This document shows positions 1-11,418 of a stretch of 64,000 bases of DNA, one piece after another. The notes under the pieces were generated by a model, which had not been told where the DNA came from, ran no database searches, and worked only from the letters and a program-made list of their open reading frames with translations. How positions within the stretch are numbered: the first letter of the stretch is position 1; each line of letters starts with the position of its first letter. The position numbers were made by a program, and so were the translations under genes. The DNA is from Gambelia wislizenii (taxonomy: Eukaryota > Chordata > Lepidosauria > Squamata > Crotaphytidae). The stretch spans positions 287,488,265 to 287,552,264 of the forward strand of contig JAUMIR010000003.1 of assembly GCA_030847615.1 (NCBI GenBank), in the 5' to 3' direction.

Positions 1-310
1 CCATTCCCCAGTGTGTGAACCTTTGCATGCGTCTCCCCAATATTTACAGTCTGGTATGCATTTAAAGCATATTTGATGTATGCCCTTTTCTATGCATATC
101 TGCTAATGTACACATTTTTGTATTGTTTATTTATTAGTTTTAACATAGATAGAATAGTTCACAACCAAAGTAGAGAAAAGAACAAAAAGACCGAGGGAAG
201 GGGGTAGAAGATAAAAGATATATGTATATGGAGATACACACGCATGTAACTAAGACTAAACTAAAACTCAAACACAATAACAAAACACTAAACTGATGTC
301 AATTTACCAT

Positions 311-550
311 GGAAGAAGACTCGTAACACTCGCAAGGCTGCTGTGTGGCAGGGGGCCCATTTTGTATGACACCACCCCCCTGCCAAAATCAACTGTTTCC
401 GTTCTGGGAGAGATCGGAGGCAACTTCCATGAGTAAAAAATGGCCAAATATGGCACGGCTGCCTCCAATCTCTCGTGGCAGGGGGACGGCATCATACGAA
501 ATGAGCCCCCTGCCGTGCAGCAGCCTTGCAAGTGTTACGAGCCTTCTTCC
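311..550. repeat. Imperfect palindromic (foldback) element
   Basis: The left arm begins GGAAGAAGACTCGTAACAC and the right arm, read on the other strand, begins GGAAGAAGGCTCGTAACAC. The pairing continues through GCAAGGCTGCTG, a GGCAGGGGGC block and a CGTATGA block to a central stretch around 430-465. Arms are roughly 100 bp and carry about a dozen mismatches. This is the shape of a foldback-type non-autonomous DNA transposon. Short open frames on both strands here are by-products of the symmetry. I see no clear target-site duplication. Confidence 0.7.
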
Positions 551-734
551 GCTATAAATCGATGTCTGGAAAAGTCCTAACTTACAAAAATACCAAACAC
601 TAACTAAAACACCAAAAGGTTCTGACCCTCCCCCAATCCTAACTGTAATGAAAAGGGGGGTGAACAAAAGAGAAAATATATTATTTTATCATTACAGATC
701 CAACAACAACTTACTAGTAACCACAACCACAAAT

Positions 735-2660
735 TATTGCATTGTTAGATTTCTAATTGCTCAAAAAGTCCATAAATAGTTTCCAGTCTTTTTTTTTTTT
801 AAAAAAAAAAAACTTCCATTGGTTTTTCCTTTAAAAGCCATGTTAGCCTGGCAATTTGAGCTAACTCAGCAACCTTAACAATCCATTCTTCCATTGTTGG
901 TGCTTCGGTCCGTTTCCAGGTTTGAGCAAACAGTGTTCCTGCTGCGGTTATCAAATATCAAAGAAGTAGTCCGTATTTGCCATCCAGTTCTTTGTCCATA
1001 ATATCCAACAAAAACTCTTCTGGTGACATTGCAAGCTCTAGCTTTATTTATTTATTTATTTATTGAATTAGCATATAAATCTTAGAAAATAATGTTTCAC
1101 TTTCTTACAAGTCTACCACATATGAAAAAATGAGCCCTCCTTATCTTGATAGCCCCAACATTAGTTTCAAGCATTCGTAGACATTTTGACAACGTATTTG
1201 GGGTTAAATATCACCTATACATTCTCTTATACATGTTTTATTTTAGGTTACTACACAAAGTGAATTTAACCTCCTTGGTCCACATTTTCCCCAAGCATTG
1301 ATTTGGACGTTATGCCCAAAATTTTGGGCCCACCTTATCATTTAATTTTCAAAAATTTCATCTGTTTATATTTATTCCTTTTTAAATTTAAAGATATTTA
1401 TTCCTTTTTAAATTACATGATCATCTTTGCACTGTTTTAAATAAAACCTATTTTCTCCAACCTCTATGGCAAGATCTCTCTTATCTTGATTAAATCTCTT
1501 CTGATGCTGCATCTCTCTTGATTTAAACTCCCAACTGCCTTGTTCCAAATACAAAAGATCATCATAGAACAGCTGTCTCCTGTTTTTAACCCATTCTTTC
1601 CTGAAAAAGGCTTTCTGCAGTAAAGTGGCTAATATTAGCTTAGGGGAAAGGTTGCTTCTATTTATACCGTACTTGCAAAAGAGCCTTTCTAATCAAAAAA
1701 TAATAATTCATCATTTGCCTTGACTTTATCATACCAAAGATACCTATGCCACTCAAATCTTAAATCATGACCTTCAAATTCCAAAAGTCTCTTGTCTCTG
1801 AGCAAAATTAATTCCTTCAGCCACAGAAAACAACAGGCCTCATAATACAATTTAATATCAGGAAATCCCAGACCACTCTTTTATTTAGCATCATGTAACA
1901 TTTTAAGTTTTATTCTGGGTTTCTTTGCCTGTCAAACAAATCTGGAAATTTCTTTCTGCCATTGCACAAAGGGTATTCTATTTTGCATTATAGAGATCAT
2001 TTGAAAATAAAACAGAAGTCTTGGCAAAACATTTGCTTTTATTGCTGTGATAAATGTAACTTACCCCATTTTTCTAAACCCCTTTTAATTTATTTTTGGA
2101 TATTTCAATAGTTATTTTGAAATAATAAACTGATGTTCTTTGTAATTATATCTTCTAAATATTTAACCCCTTTCTGTCATCTAGGCTGTGGAATGGCCAC
2201 AGATTCTGTCATCTGTGGAATGGCCGGCCAGGAGATTTGACAGCTAAACATGCTGTCGGAATTTAAAATGTTACTAAAGACTTATTTCTCCCTGCAGGCC
2301 TACCTAGTTGATTTTAATCTATGAATTTTAAATTTGTATAGATGATTTTTATGTAATGTTTATTTTAATCTTGTGTGTTTTTACTTTTTTTAAAAAAAAT
2401 GGTTTTATGTTATATTTCAATTCATATTGTAACCCACCTAGAGCCATAGGGAGAGGGGGGATTAGAAATAATAAATAGTTGTTATCTGATATCGCTCAAT
2501 AAATTCCCCAGTGCCAGAATAAAAAACAAAGGTGAAAGGAGACATCCTTGTCTATTTCAGTTTTGTATCTCAATTGGTGCCAGGAATGGCAGATTTCAAT
2601 AGGGACCCTGTTTCTGCCTGTCACAATGGGGATTGCTTGTGGACATGATTTGAAATGGCA
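735..2660 (-). mobile_element. Degraded L1-type LINE, ORF2 3' part
   Basis: Read on the minus strand, 2660-2481 gives a frame-broken segment resembling the L1 reverse transcriptase core (RQGCLLSPL). 2165-1580 resembles the ORF2 region downstream of RT, and 1045-735 gives a segment with AQTWKRTEAPTMEEW and WIVKVAELA, typical of the L1 ORF2 C-terminus. The copy is full of stops and indels and is interrupted by an L2/CR1-type tail at 2168-2480. The stretch 1045-1580 is AT-rich and only weakly assignable. No function remains. Family assignment rests on translated motifs only. Confidence 0.6.
2168..2480 (+). mobile_element. L2/CR1-type LINE 3' tail inserted in L1
   Basis: The segment opens with codons resembling the last residues of an L2/CR1 ORF2 (a WNGxP-like start, then EIRQL and AFK-like residues). 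It runs through an AT-rich 3' UTR and ends in GTAACCCACCTAGAGCCATA, GGGAGAGGGGGGATTAGAAA and an AATAA-type tail at about 2470. This ending is typical of vertebrate L2/CR1-like LINEs. L1-like sequence of opposite orientation lies on both sides, so this copy is the younger of the two. Confidence 0.55.
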
Positions 2661-2785
2661 GCCAGCTGCTTCCTGAGTGACAAGAGAATAGATTCCCATC
2701 AATCATAGTAGCTGCTGCCTGGTAAGTAAGGATTGGGAGGGCTGGGCAGGGATTCAGTGTGTAGCACCGTAACTATGACATAACT

Positions 2786-2895
2786 ATAATTATTATTAAT
2801 ACCCCGCTCTTCAGCCACAAAGGCTCTCAGAACAGCTTACAAATGGTTAATTTAATAGTTCTCTTCCCTCAGGCTTACAATCTAAATAAGACATG
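2786..2895 (-). mobile_element. L2-like LINE 3' tail fragment
   Basis: ATTATTATTAATACCCCGCT is followed by a CTCTCAGAACAGCTTACAA motif. This is the reversed end of an L2-like LINE: on the minus strand a GTAAGC-CTGAGAG-AGCGGGG sequence before an AAT-rich tail. Only about 110 bp remain, with no coding sequence. Confidence 0.45.
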
Positions 2896-3867
2896 ACATA
2901 TAAGGAAAAGGGAATGGCAGTGAGGGCAGGGATTAAATCAAGCAGATACTGCTGGTTCTTTCTCCTACTGAGGCCAGAGCAGTGGCAGTTGCGGTGGAGG
3001 GAGGGCCTTTATTCTGCTTCTGAGCCTTGGTCTGATGGAGTTCTGCCTCCCTCTTCCTCTCCCCCCCCCAAGATCATAAAGGATTCCCGTCATTCCAATT
3101 TGCATTAGTTCTGAAACTGCAAAATAAGTTGCTTTTAATTAAAACACAAACCGAACTAATTTCTCCATCTCTCTAGAGCACACACAAGACCACAAAATTC
3201 ATAATATCTAAGCAAATATGAGTGTTCATTTTGTAGCATTTATGATTTCTACTAAAGACTGGTGTTTGGAAAGAATGAATGTACAATGGCTGATTTTCAA
3301 CAGCTGATCTTGAAAAACCTTGCACTTCCCACAACCTGAACTCAGAAAAGATTGATTCATCATGGAGCTGTACAAGTTCAAAGTTCTGTTTAGGCCCGCT
3401 TGCTTTTTGTATATGCAGCACATACAATGCCCAAATTACATGCAACTATGGCACTCTTTTCATGAGAAAACATGATTGGAATGCACTTCTTTGCATCACC
3501 ACTATTCAGCATGAATTTGTCTTGTAGTAGATGGTATTTTCTCTTTTCTTTGACAAAACTCCACAATAAAAGGCATATAGAAGGGTGGAGCAAAACTTTA
3601 ACATTTAGATCATATCGAGGACAAATGTTGAAGTGTTTTCAAATATCAAGCTGTAAATGCAGAAAGAATATGCTCAGCACATACATTTGCTAGTACTCCT
3701 ACATCATACATGGACATAGAAAAGATAAAGTTCTAAGCCTGAACAAAAATATAAACTTAATATACTTTGTCATTAAATGTGGTTGTGTGTTGGTTCCAGG
3801 CAACCAGGTTTACCAACAAATAGCTCCAGAAATAGTTATGCCTCTAAACATACATATAGCTTCAGAA

Positions 3868-3906
<39 letters not shown>

Positions 3907-3943
3907 TACTTATACATTCATGAGTATATGTAAATACATATAT
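2896..3943. other. No recognisable gene or element; TA microsatellite near the end
   Basis: AT-rich sequence with only short chance open frames on either strand and no domain motif that I recognise. The stretch ends in a (TA)n dinucleotide run at about 3875-3902. Confidence 0.4.
3875..3902. repeat. (TA)n microsatellite
   Basis: About 14 uninterrupted TA units directly upstream of a SINE copy. Confidence 0.9.
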
Positions 3944-4166
3944 GATAGCCAACATGATGTAGTGGTCTGAATGTTCGAGTAGTACTCTGGGAGATAGGAT
4001 CTGAATCACTGCTCAGCTATGGAAACCCACCGGGTGACTTTGGGCAAATCATATTCTCTGAGCCTAAAAGGAAGGCACGGGCAGACTTCTGAATAAATCT
4101 TACCAAGAAAATTCTATGATAAGGTTGTCATATGTCAACGTTGATTTAAAGGCATGTAACAAAACA
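3944..4166 (+). mobile_element. tRNA-derived SINE (squamate/Sauria type)
   Basis: The head GCCAACATGATGTAGTGGTC and the later GGATCTGAATC resemble A- and B-box parts of a tRNA-derived promoter. The body contains GAAACCCACCGGGTGACTTT and a TCTTACCAAGAAAATTC block. The tail ATATGTCAACGTTGATTTAAAGGCA matches the BovB-like 3' end used by Sauria SINEs. Such SINEs are transcribed by RNA polymerase III and moved by a partner LINE. The copy is diverged. Confidence 0.75.
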
Positions 4167-4276
4167 TTAAATGTATTTATTCATTTTTAAATACAAAGCT
4201 TGAAATACTCCAGCTCAGGGTATAAGAACTGGGTGTCAGTATCTGTAGAATTCTAGAAATCTAAGTGTAGACCTAG

Positions 4277-4839
4277 GACTTTATCAGACACACTAAATAC
4301 AGTGTTATAATGATGCCATATAAATGCGAAAGGGCATGCATATCAGACGATGTCACCCTTTTGCGTTTATGTCCTGGCCAAAACCCATCCTATTTTATTG
4401 ACATTTTAAGCCATCAATTGATCCCCCATGGCACTTTAGTGCAGGCATTGCTGGCATGTGAAACCGTGTGCCATTGTACTCACGTGAATGCAGTGTCAAT
4501 GGCTGGTCTGGCACAAACACTTCTGGGTAAGATTGCAACATTCAGGTAAGTGACACGGTTTTTTATGAACTTCCCCAGGTTACTTGGAAGTTTTTAAGTG
4601 TGTGTATGTGCTTTTAAAAACTTGTTGTGTGTTTTTTGTTTGTTTGTTTCTTTTTTGAATTTCCCATGTGAGCATCTTCTTGTGAGAATCTGCAAGATTT
4701 TGAATGAGGAAGTGAATGGAGCTCTTCATTGCCAGGGAAGACAAAGGCAAGTGTGGTGGGAGGTGTTCTTTTGCCGACATAGAAATTGCTTTAATTATGC
4801 CAGCAAAAGAACATTTTTAGAGGCTAGTCTGATAAAGTC
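4277..4839. mobile_element. Non-autonomous DNA transposon (MITE A, copy 1)
   Basis: The left end GACTTTATCAGAC is the inverse of the right end GTCTGATAAAGTC, giving terminal inverted repeats of at least 13 bp. Direct repeats CCTAG lie at 4272-4276 and 4840-4844. If the ends are taken as GGACTTTATC, a TA duplication of mariner type is also possible. The interior is about 560 bp with no transposase. A related copy occurs at 22736-23331. Confidence 0.7.
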
Positions 4840-4933
4840 CCTAGACTCTATAGTTAAGAGGGGCTTGAAACATGTCTATGAATGTTCCTACATTTTTTAA
4901 AAAAAATAAATCAACTACATTCATTACTTTCCA

Positions 4934-5265
4934 AGGAGATTTTCAGACCTGCCAAAATGCCTGTTTGCCGCGCGAGCAGCCTCCCGACACTGCTGCGCGG
5001 CAAGGGTCTACTTCGGATGACGCTGTGCCTCTCGCGAAACCGTCCGTGTCACTTCCGTGAAGCTTCGGACGGCTCAGCGCCATATTTCAATCACGGAGGT
5101 TGCCCGAGATTGAAATATGGCGCTGAGTCGTCCGAAGCTTCACGGAAGTGACACGGACGGTTTCGCGAGAGGCACAGCGTCGTCCGAAGTAGACCCTTGC
5201 CGCGCAGCAGTGTCGGGAGGCTGCTTGCGCGGCAAACAGGCATTTTGGCAGGTCTGAAAATCTCC
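4934..5265. mobile_element. Near-perfect CpG-rich palindrome (foldback element)
   Basis: Two arms of about 158 bp (4934-5092 and 5108-5265) are reverse complements with about three mismatches that I can find. They are separated by a 15-nt loop. The ends read GGAGATTTTCAGACC, and a CAA triplet flanks each side (4931-4933 and 5266-5268), consistent with a 3-bp target duplication. The arms are far richer in CG dinucleotides than the flanking AT-rich DNA. Mirror-image open frames arise from the symmetry and are not genes. Confidence 0.85.
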
Positions 5266-5605
5266 CAATTCAGGAATAATATTTTCAGATCATTCAAAAT
5301 TCATTCTAACCATCTCTGATATGAACACATTTGTATTCCTTTGGTTTTATTCCAGTGGTTGTTTCACCACTGCTAGGACACGTCTGAAGAAAAAGTCAGG
5401 CCAAGAAAAGGTCAGAATGCTTCAGAAACCTATTTTAGAACTAGCTGTGTAGAGCCACATTGGCCCTTTCTACATCTGGCACAGAGCCTTCCTGGCTTCT
5501 GGTGATGGAGGGCACCAACATGTTATGGGGGTAGCAGCACCACTTGCTTTCCACCTCAGGTGGCAAGAGAGCTCCAGTTGCCCTATTGTGTCCCTGCTTA
5601 ACCTT

Positions 5606-6666
5606 GGGCTTGTCTATACGAACCCCACAGAAATTGATTGCTCCACAGTAGTAGCAAATTGCAGTATCTGTGATTTGTCTTAATGGTTTTTTGCCCCCCC
5701 AACAGTCAAAATGGCAGCCATGAGTGATTTCCCCCTTTTTTACCTACCTTTTTTGCTGCCATAGAACTTTTTTTAAAAAAAAAAATCTACTCTGTATGTT
5801 CGCTGGATTGATACTTGGTTATTTCGTCATTACAAAAAAAAGTAGAAAAACAACCCCATTTTATCACCTTAGCGATCACTCGTTAAGGCAAAAAACAACA
5901 AGATGGCAGCTCCAGGTGCTTGCCCTATTAGAAAGACCCACCCTCTTCACTCATCCAGCCAATGAGGGTTGTGCTTCTTGTACTATGGAACAGCGATTCA
6001 TACCAAATCGCTGTCCTAACAAGGGGTGTTGCAGAAATCATGGAACAGCAGACCCACGTATTGGAAAGTGAGTTTTATTACACCGATGGGCCTGACTGCA
6101 ATATCTTCCAAAGAGTCACAACCCAGAGCTGTGATTACAGAATACCTTTATACAGTAATTTCGGTTTGCAAAAAACAACTCCCTCCTCCTTCTCTTTGGT
6201 GTCAGCAATTTCTCTTGAGACAATTTGTTGATAGTTCAAGGCAAGATAATTTAGGAACATTTAGGTACAGTTCGACTGTTATTAGAGAAAGAATTTGTTT
6301 ACATCAGCATATCGTATGTTTCTGGAACATAGAGTTGATTAGTAAGGAACATTGACTAGGCCTGAGAGTTAAAGGAAAAAGACTTTGCAGAGTCCCAGAG
6401 TCTCATGGACTATCTAGTCTGACCCCAAATAGTAACTGTAAGATTACAGCATTCAGCAAATAGACATTACAGTCGAAATGGCTACTACAGGGGGGATATG
6501 CATTCCCCCCACCCTTTATTTTTCAAAAATTCTGGGAATAGCTGCAAAGGCTTTTCCTGCAGAGTTTTTGACATTTTGGGGCCCCCTCCCTCACAAAACT
6601 GCAGAACAACATGGGGTGCCATTGGGACATTCTGCGAGGAGTATTTTCACCATTAAGACAAACCCC
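5606..6666. mobile_element. MITE B (copy 1), interrupted by an LTR
   Basis: The left end GGGCTTGTCTATACGAACCC and the right end TATTTTCACCATTAAGACAAACCCC (6642-6666) are imperfect inverted repeats. The right end matches those of three other copies (19862-20454, 46333-46938, 54025-54517), all with a GAGGA..ATTT(T/C) block before the terminus. The interior is split by an LTR-like insertion at 6027-6489. No transposase is visible. Confidence 0.6.
6027..6489 (-). mobile_element. Probable solo LTR
   Basis: The segment starts TGTTGCAG and ends CTACTACA, so it has TG...CA termini, and it is bounded by G-runs (GGGG at 6023-6026 and from 6490) that could be a 4-bp duplication. On the minus strand it contains a TTGCAGTCAGGCCC-type block and a TAATAAAAC stretch that could serve as a poly(A) signal. 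It sits inside MITE B. The boundaries are tentative because the G-run weakens the duplication evidence. Confidence 0.4.
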
Positions 6667-7383
6667 TTGCTTTCTCTCTGCTTCCTCTACTATCCCTTCC
6701 ATGTTGACTCTTAGGCTGAGAGCCTGTTAGTGACTTAGGCAAGGCTAAGTGCAAGTAATGCACGTGCAAGTCCCTTTTTGGACAGAGCACACAGGGCTTA
6801 TCTCTTGCCTTGCCCTACACCCAAATACCTCCTACTGCCTGGCAAATCTCAAGCCCTCAGAAGGGCCCTTTCTGTTGTCTCTTACCAGTGGGAGCTGGGG
6901 GAGCCAATTCAAACCACGATGATCTGGTGGCTCTAGGCTCCCAGGGAAAAGAAAAGGTTTGAAAATGCACCCTCATTTGTTTCCCCTCAACTGAACTGAG
7001 GCCAGCTGTTTCTCATGGTCTAAATTACTTCCCTCCCTTTCCCCCAGTAAGTGACAGCACAGGGGCCACTCTCAGGGCTTGGCAGCCACCAGGCAATAAG
7101 AGGATGTAGAACTGTGTATGTGGAGCTATATTTGAATGTAGGATCTCAGCCTTAAACTATAAATTCATCAGGGCAGAGACCTAGCCTCTTATATCCTGTA
7201 AAACCACCATCCACACTAATCATATAAATACAGAGTATGGATAGACAAGCAGATAATATTAAGCAAACATAAACATACTGCTACTTGACCCTATACTTAT
7301 AAGGGAATGGATCTGCTTCTATTCCTCCTGAGTAGAGCTCTCTATACAACCAATTTTCACACTTCTTGTAGATATAATTCAGG
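6667..7383. other. No recognisable feature
   Basis: Non-coding sequence with no long open frame, no inverted termini and no family motif that I recognise. Confidence 0.4.
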
Positions 7384-7525
7384 AGATGGCAAACTGTGGC
7401 ACTCCAGATGTTGTTGGACTGCAACTCCCATGTGATCTAGCCAGCATAACCAATAGTAAGAAACAGTGAGAGTTCTAACGTAATAACATCTGGGGGGGGG
7501 GGTTGCACATTGCTTAGTCCTAATG
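7384..7525. repeat. Short inverted-repeat element (hAT-like MITE relic)
   Basis: GATGTTGTTGGACTGCAACT and CCCATGTGATCTAGCCAGCA are followed at the far end by an AACATCTGGGGGGG block, roughly the reverse of the start. This GTTGTTGGACTGCAACTCCC motif is a very common interspersed repeat signature in reptile genomes. Relics of the same type lie at 11139-11280 and 46182-46305. Confidence 0.45.
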
Positions 7526-7904
7526 TAAGTCATGAATAGTCAATTTCAAGTCCAGCATATAAAGTTAGGTAACAAGTTTTAGATGCAAAGTATTTATGGT
7601 AATTATAATTATATAGCTACTAAATTTTGGACATAAAACATGTCACCAGTATTGGTATAGTACAGAGAAAGTAAAACCAGGAAAGGTACTATACCTTTAG
7701 GACTACATGTACCTACAGCATGGGAATTTTTTAAAAAAATGAAATTAGTTATAGTTCAAATGCCTCAAAAGTAGTTAACTATGCCTTTAATTTCCCAATT
7801 CTCAAAAATAACTAAATAGTGAGTTTTAGTTAATCTTTAAATCCTCTAAATGCCATAAGCTGTTGATACAGAAGCTACTACCTTTCCATCTTCCATTTAG
7901 AAGG

Positions 7905-9186
7905 CAATGCCATAATCGCAAAAAGTCAACATGGGTTTCAGAGAAACAAGTCATGCCAGACTAATCTGATCTTTTTTTTTGATAAAGTTACCAGCTTGGT
8001 AGATGAAGGGAACACTGTGGATATTGCATACCTTGATTTCAGTAAGACCTTTGACAAGGTTCCCCATGACATTCTTGCAAACAAGCTTGTAAAATGTGGG
8101 CTAGACAAGTTAACTGTTCAATGGATTTCTAACTGGTTGACCGGCCGAACCCAATGGGTGCTCAGCAGTGGCTGCTCTTCGTCTTGGAAAGATGTGACCA
8201 GTGGGGTGCCACAAGGTTCGGTCCTGGGCCCAGTGCTATTCAACATCTTTATCAATGACTTGGATGAGGGAATTAGGGGCATACTTATTAAATTTGCAGA
8301 TGACACCAAATTAGGAGGAGTAGCCAATACCCTAGAGGACAGGATCAAAATTCAAAATAACCTGGATAGACTGGAGAGCTGGACCAAAGCTAACAAAATG
8401 AAATTCAATACGGAGAAGTGTAAGGTACTGCACTTAGGGCGAAAAAATGAAATGCATCAATATAGGATGGGGGAGACCTGACTGATTGAGACTACATGCG
8501 AAAGGGATCTAGGAGTCCTAGTAGACCACAAGTTGAACATGAGTCAACAGTGTGATGCGGCAGCTAAAAAGGCCAATGCGATTTTGGGCTGCATCAATAG
8601 AAGTATTGTGTCTAGGTCAAGGGAAGTAATAGTGCTGCTCTATTCTGCCTTGGTCAGACCTCACCTAGAATACTGTGTCCAGTTCTGGGCACCACAATTA
8701 AAAAAGGATATTGACAAATTGGAGTGTGTGCAAAGAAGGGCGACTAAAATGGTGAAAGGTCTGGAAATGATGCCTTATGAGGAGAGACTTAGGGAGCTGG
8801 GTATGTTTAGCCTGGAAAAAAGATGGTTAAGAGGCGATATGATAGCCCTGTTTAAGTATTTGAAAGGGTGTCACATTGAGGATGGAGCAGGCTTGTTTTC
8901 TGCTGCTCCAGAGACTGGAACACGGACCAATGGATGCAAGCTCCAGGAACAGAGATTCCACCTCAACATTAGGAGGTACTTTTTGACAGTAAGAGCTGTT
9001 CGGCAGTAGAACACACTCCCTCGTAGCATTGTGGGGTCTCCTTCCTTGGAGGTCTTTAAACAGAGGCTGGATGGCCATCTGTCAGGGATGCTTTGATCGT
9101 GATTTCCTTCGTGGCAGGGGGTTGGACTGGATGGCCCTGGTGGTCTCTTCCAACTCTGCAATTAAATGATTCTATGATTCTATTAT
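7905..9186 (+). mobile_element. CR1 LINE, 3' half (5'-truncated)
   Basis: One frame encodes the CR1 reverse transcriptase: YLDFSKTFDKVPHDIL, GVPQGSVLGPVLF and the catalytic FADDTKLGG block. Downstream comes the CR1 C-terminal region with [16 protein letters not shown] and [15 protein letters not shown] stop at 8479-8481 splits the frame and TAG at 9007-9009 cuts the last codons, so the enzyme is dead, but divergence is modest. The 3' end GATTCTATGATTCTATTATTC is the octamer-like tail typical of CR1. The endonuclease half is missing, as expected for a 5'-truncated insertion. Confidence 0.9.
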
Positions 9187-9419
9187 TCCTGATCACCCCC
9201 CTTGAGGCCCACAACAGATGATGAGCTACTACAAGACCATTTTGTGAAGCCAGCATAACTTTAAAAGTAACAAAAACATACAGGTTCACCACAAGAATAA
9301 TGTTCTTATCTCTAGTTACAGTTGTAATTTAGTAATACCTTTGTTATTGGAAAAATGAACTAATTACAAGCAATAAGTAATTATTAATGATTACTGTACT
9401 TCCAAATGAAACACAGGAG

Positions 9420-9570
9420 ATCAGTGGGTTCAGTCACTGAAACCCACTGCTTGGGTAATGTCAAACATCTTCTGAGTAAATCTTAACAAGAAAATCCTAT
9501 CATAGGGTCACCATAAGTCAGAGTTGACTTCAAGACACAACAAGAACAACAACAACAACAACAACAACAT
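9420..9570 (+). mobile_element. SINE (Sauria type), 3' part
   Basis: It contains GAAACCCACTGCTTGGGTAA, TCTTAACAAGAAAATCCTAT and the tail GGGTCACCATAAGTCAGAGT followed by a (CAA)n run at about 9538-9570. Part of the tRNA-like head is missing. Confidence 0.75.
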
Positions 9571-11138
9571 GAGCCTTTCATTAATGAATTTGCATGCTAC
9601 TTGAGCACCCAAGTTGTTTCTATCATTTAGAAATTTAAATGAAATTGAGCTATTAATTCTATAGAGATTACAGCATGACAAACAATGCATATATTTTTTC
9701 ATAACAATGTGATTCCCTTCTCACTCCTCAAATGTAATGATTGAGCTTCCACTTTGTGTAAGATTTTGTTTCCCCCCTCCAAACTTTGATCCACAAAGAG
9801 GTAGTCCTGAGATATTTGGTTGAGCAGTGACATTGTTTGGTCTGGAGTTCAGTTTTCGCTCACAAATGTCCTTCTATTGACTGGAAACTGCTGAGGGTAC
9901 ACAGCACACATTTGGTTGAGACAACTGCTTTTATCTTGTGTTTTTTTGAGACAACTGTAATAGTTATTCAATGGGAACAGCAGAAGGCCAAGTAAATGGT
10001 CAAAGCATCCAAGGCTGTCTACAAAAAGCCAGACTAAAAGGTCCAGATGTCAACTCTCTATTCTAAATACCATTATTGTATCAAAAGAGTAAGCAAGTAT
10101 GTTAAAGAAGAGGTCACAATGCAGGGATTCATGAATTTTACCATACCAAGTAAAGACACAATTGATTGAATCACCTGGATTGTAGCTAAGAGAAACCATT
10201 AACAATCAGTGAGGTGGTAGAACTTCTTGTATCTCACAAAGCCAACTGCCTATATTGATATAGCAAGGTTTGTGATAAGTATTGACAATGCTTTCTAGGG
10301 GAAACAGAATGGTTTGAGAACTTCTCACACCCAGCACATGACCATTCAGCAAGGAGACAATCACACTTTAACTGTACTTCATTTATCCAAATTCTCAAGA
10401 GGTCAAAGCCACTTTGACCAAAAAGCTAGACTTTCCCACATTCATATCAGATGCTGGTGGCCGTAATGTCACAGGATAATGTGTGGAGCTATCCAAAGTG
10501 CTGAACCTATTTTGGGGGTAGGGTTTAGAGTTTTATATAACTCCTTTACATTTTGGACTAAAATCCAGTGGCCTCAGCCTCCAGTTCTGTTTTACCTGTT
10601 AAGTCTAACATCAAAATTCATTAGAAAGAAGAAAAGGGGGGAAAAACCCTCCTAAAATATTTCAGATGTCCATAGTATTCTGGAAAAAATATCTCAAATT
10701 GAAACATGAGATGACTAGTAACATTTTTATGCAATTCCATATACTCTCAGGTGACTCATTTCATGGGGTACACTGTGCCCTGAAGGTTCAATTTGAGGAC
10801 ATCTCTCTCTTTCTCTCACTTTCTTGCTCTTTTATGCACAGCCATAGACAATAAAAGCAGTTTCTATAGAAAGCTTCTATGAGGCCAACCACCACACACT
10901 TATTTGATACTACCAGACTAGTCTTCACATGCATATAGCACAGAGTACAGAGACTGGGTTTTTGAGTAAAACACTTAATGGAAGGGACTTCTGTGAATGA
11001 ATTGTGGGTTGATCATGTACAAGGAGCACTGAAAGTGAAGCAGGTTCATAAGAGCAACAGGGTGGGGCCTTTCAAATTTGGGGAGGCATCAGTAACCACT
11101 GTTCTTTCCTCTCCTACTGAAACCTCAGCTATTGTTAA
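9571..11138. other. No recognisable gene or element
   Basis: About 1.5 kb of AT-rich sequence. Only short open frames occur, without domain motifs. The phrase GGAGCTATCCAAAGTGCTGAA near 10483 recurs in the foldback element at 38122-38467, so a MITE relic may be present. Confidence 0.4.
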
Positions 11139-11280
11139 AATTATAGTAACCTTTCCCATCTTGGGTCCCCAGAGGTTGTTGACCTGCAAGTACCTTCATC
11201 CAAATCACCAGCTACACTCTCTTTGAGTGATGGTCATTGTAGCCCAACAACCTCTGGGAACTCAAAGTAGGGAAAACATG
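11139..11280. repeat. Small inverted-repeat relic
   Basis: CCCCAGAGGTTGTTG at about 11168 is mirrored by CAACAACCTCTGGG near 11246, with wider imperfect pairing. The loop is about 65 bp. It resembles the GTTGTTGGACTACAACTCCC-type MITE relics elsewhere in the window. Confidence 0.45.
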
Positions 11281-11418
11281 AATTATAACCCTAAATCATT
11301 CTTTAAAATAAGCATAGTTCATCTCATGGTTGTTGTTTTTTTTTAAACTCACGGATGGTTGCAAAAAATTGGAAATGTGAACAGGTCAGGACAAAATCTC
11401 TCTGGAGTAGGTGATGCC

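Noticed and set aside
4882..5297. Mirror-image open frames with the same peptide on both strands
   Set aside because: They are a direct result of the palindrome, not two genes.
7996..9009. Functional reverse transcriptase gene
   Set aside because: The CR1 frame has an in-frame TGA at 8479 and TAG at 9007 and lacks the endonuclease, so it is a dead truncated copy.
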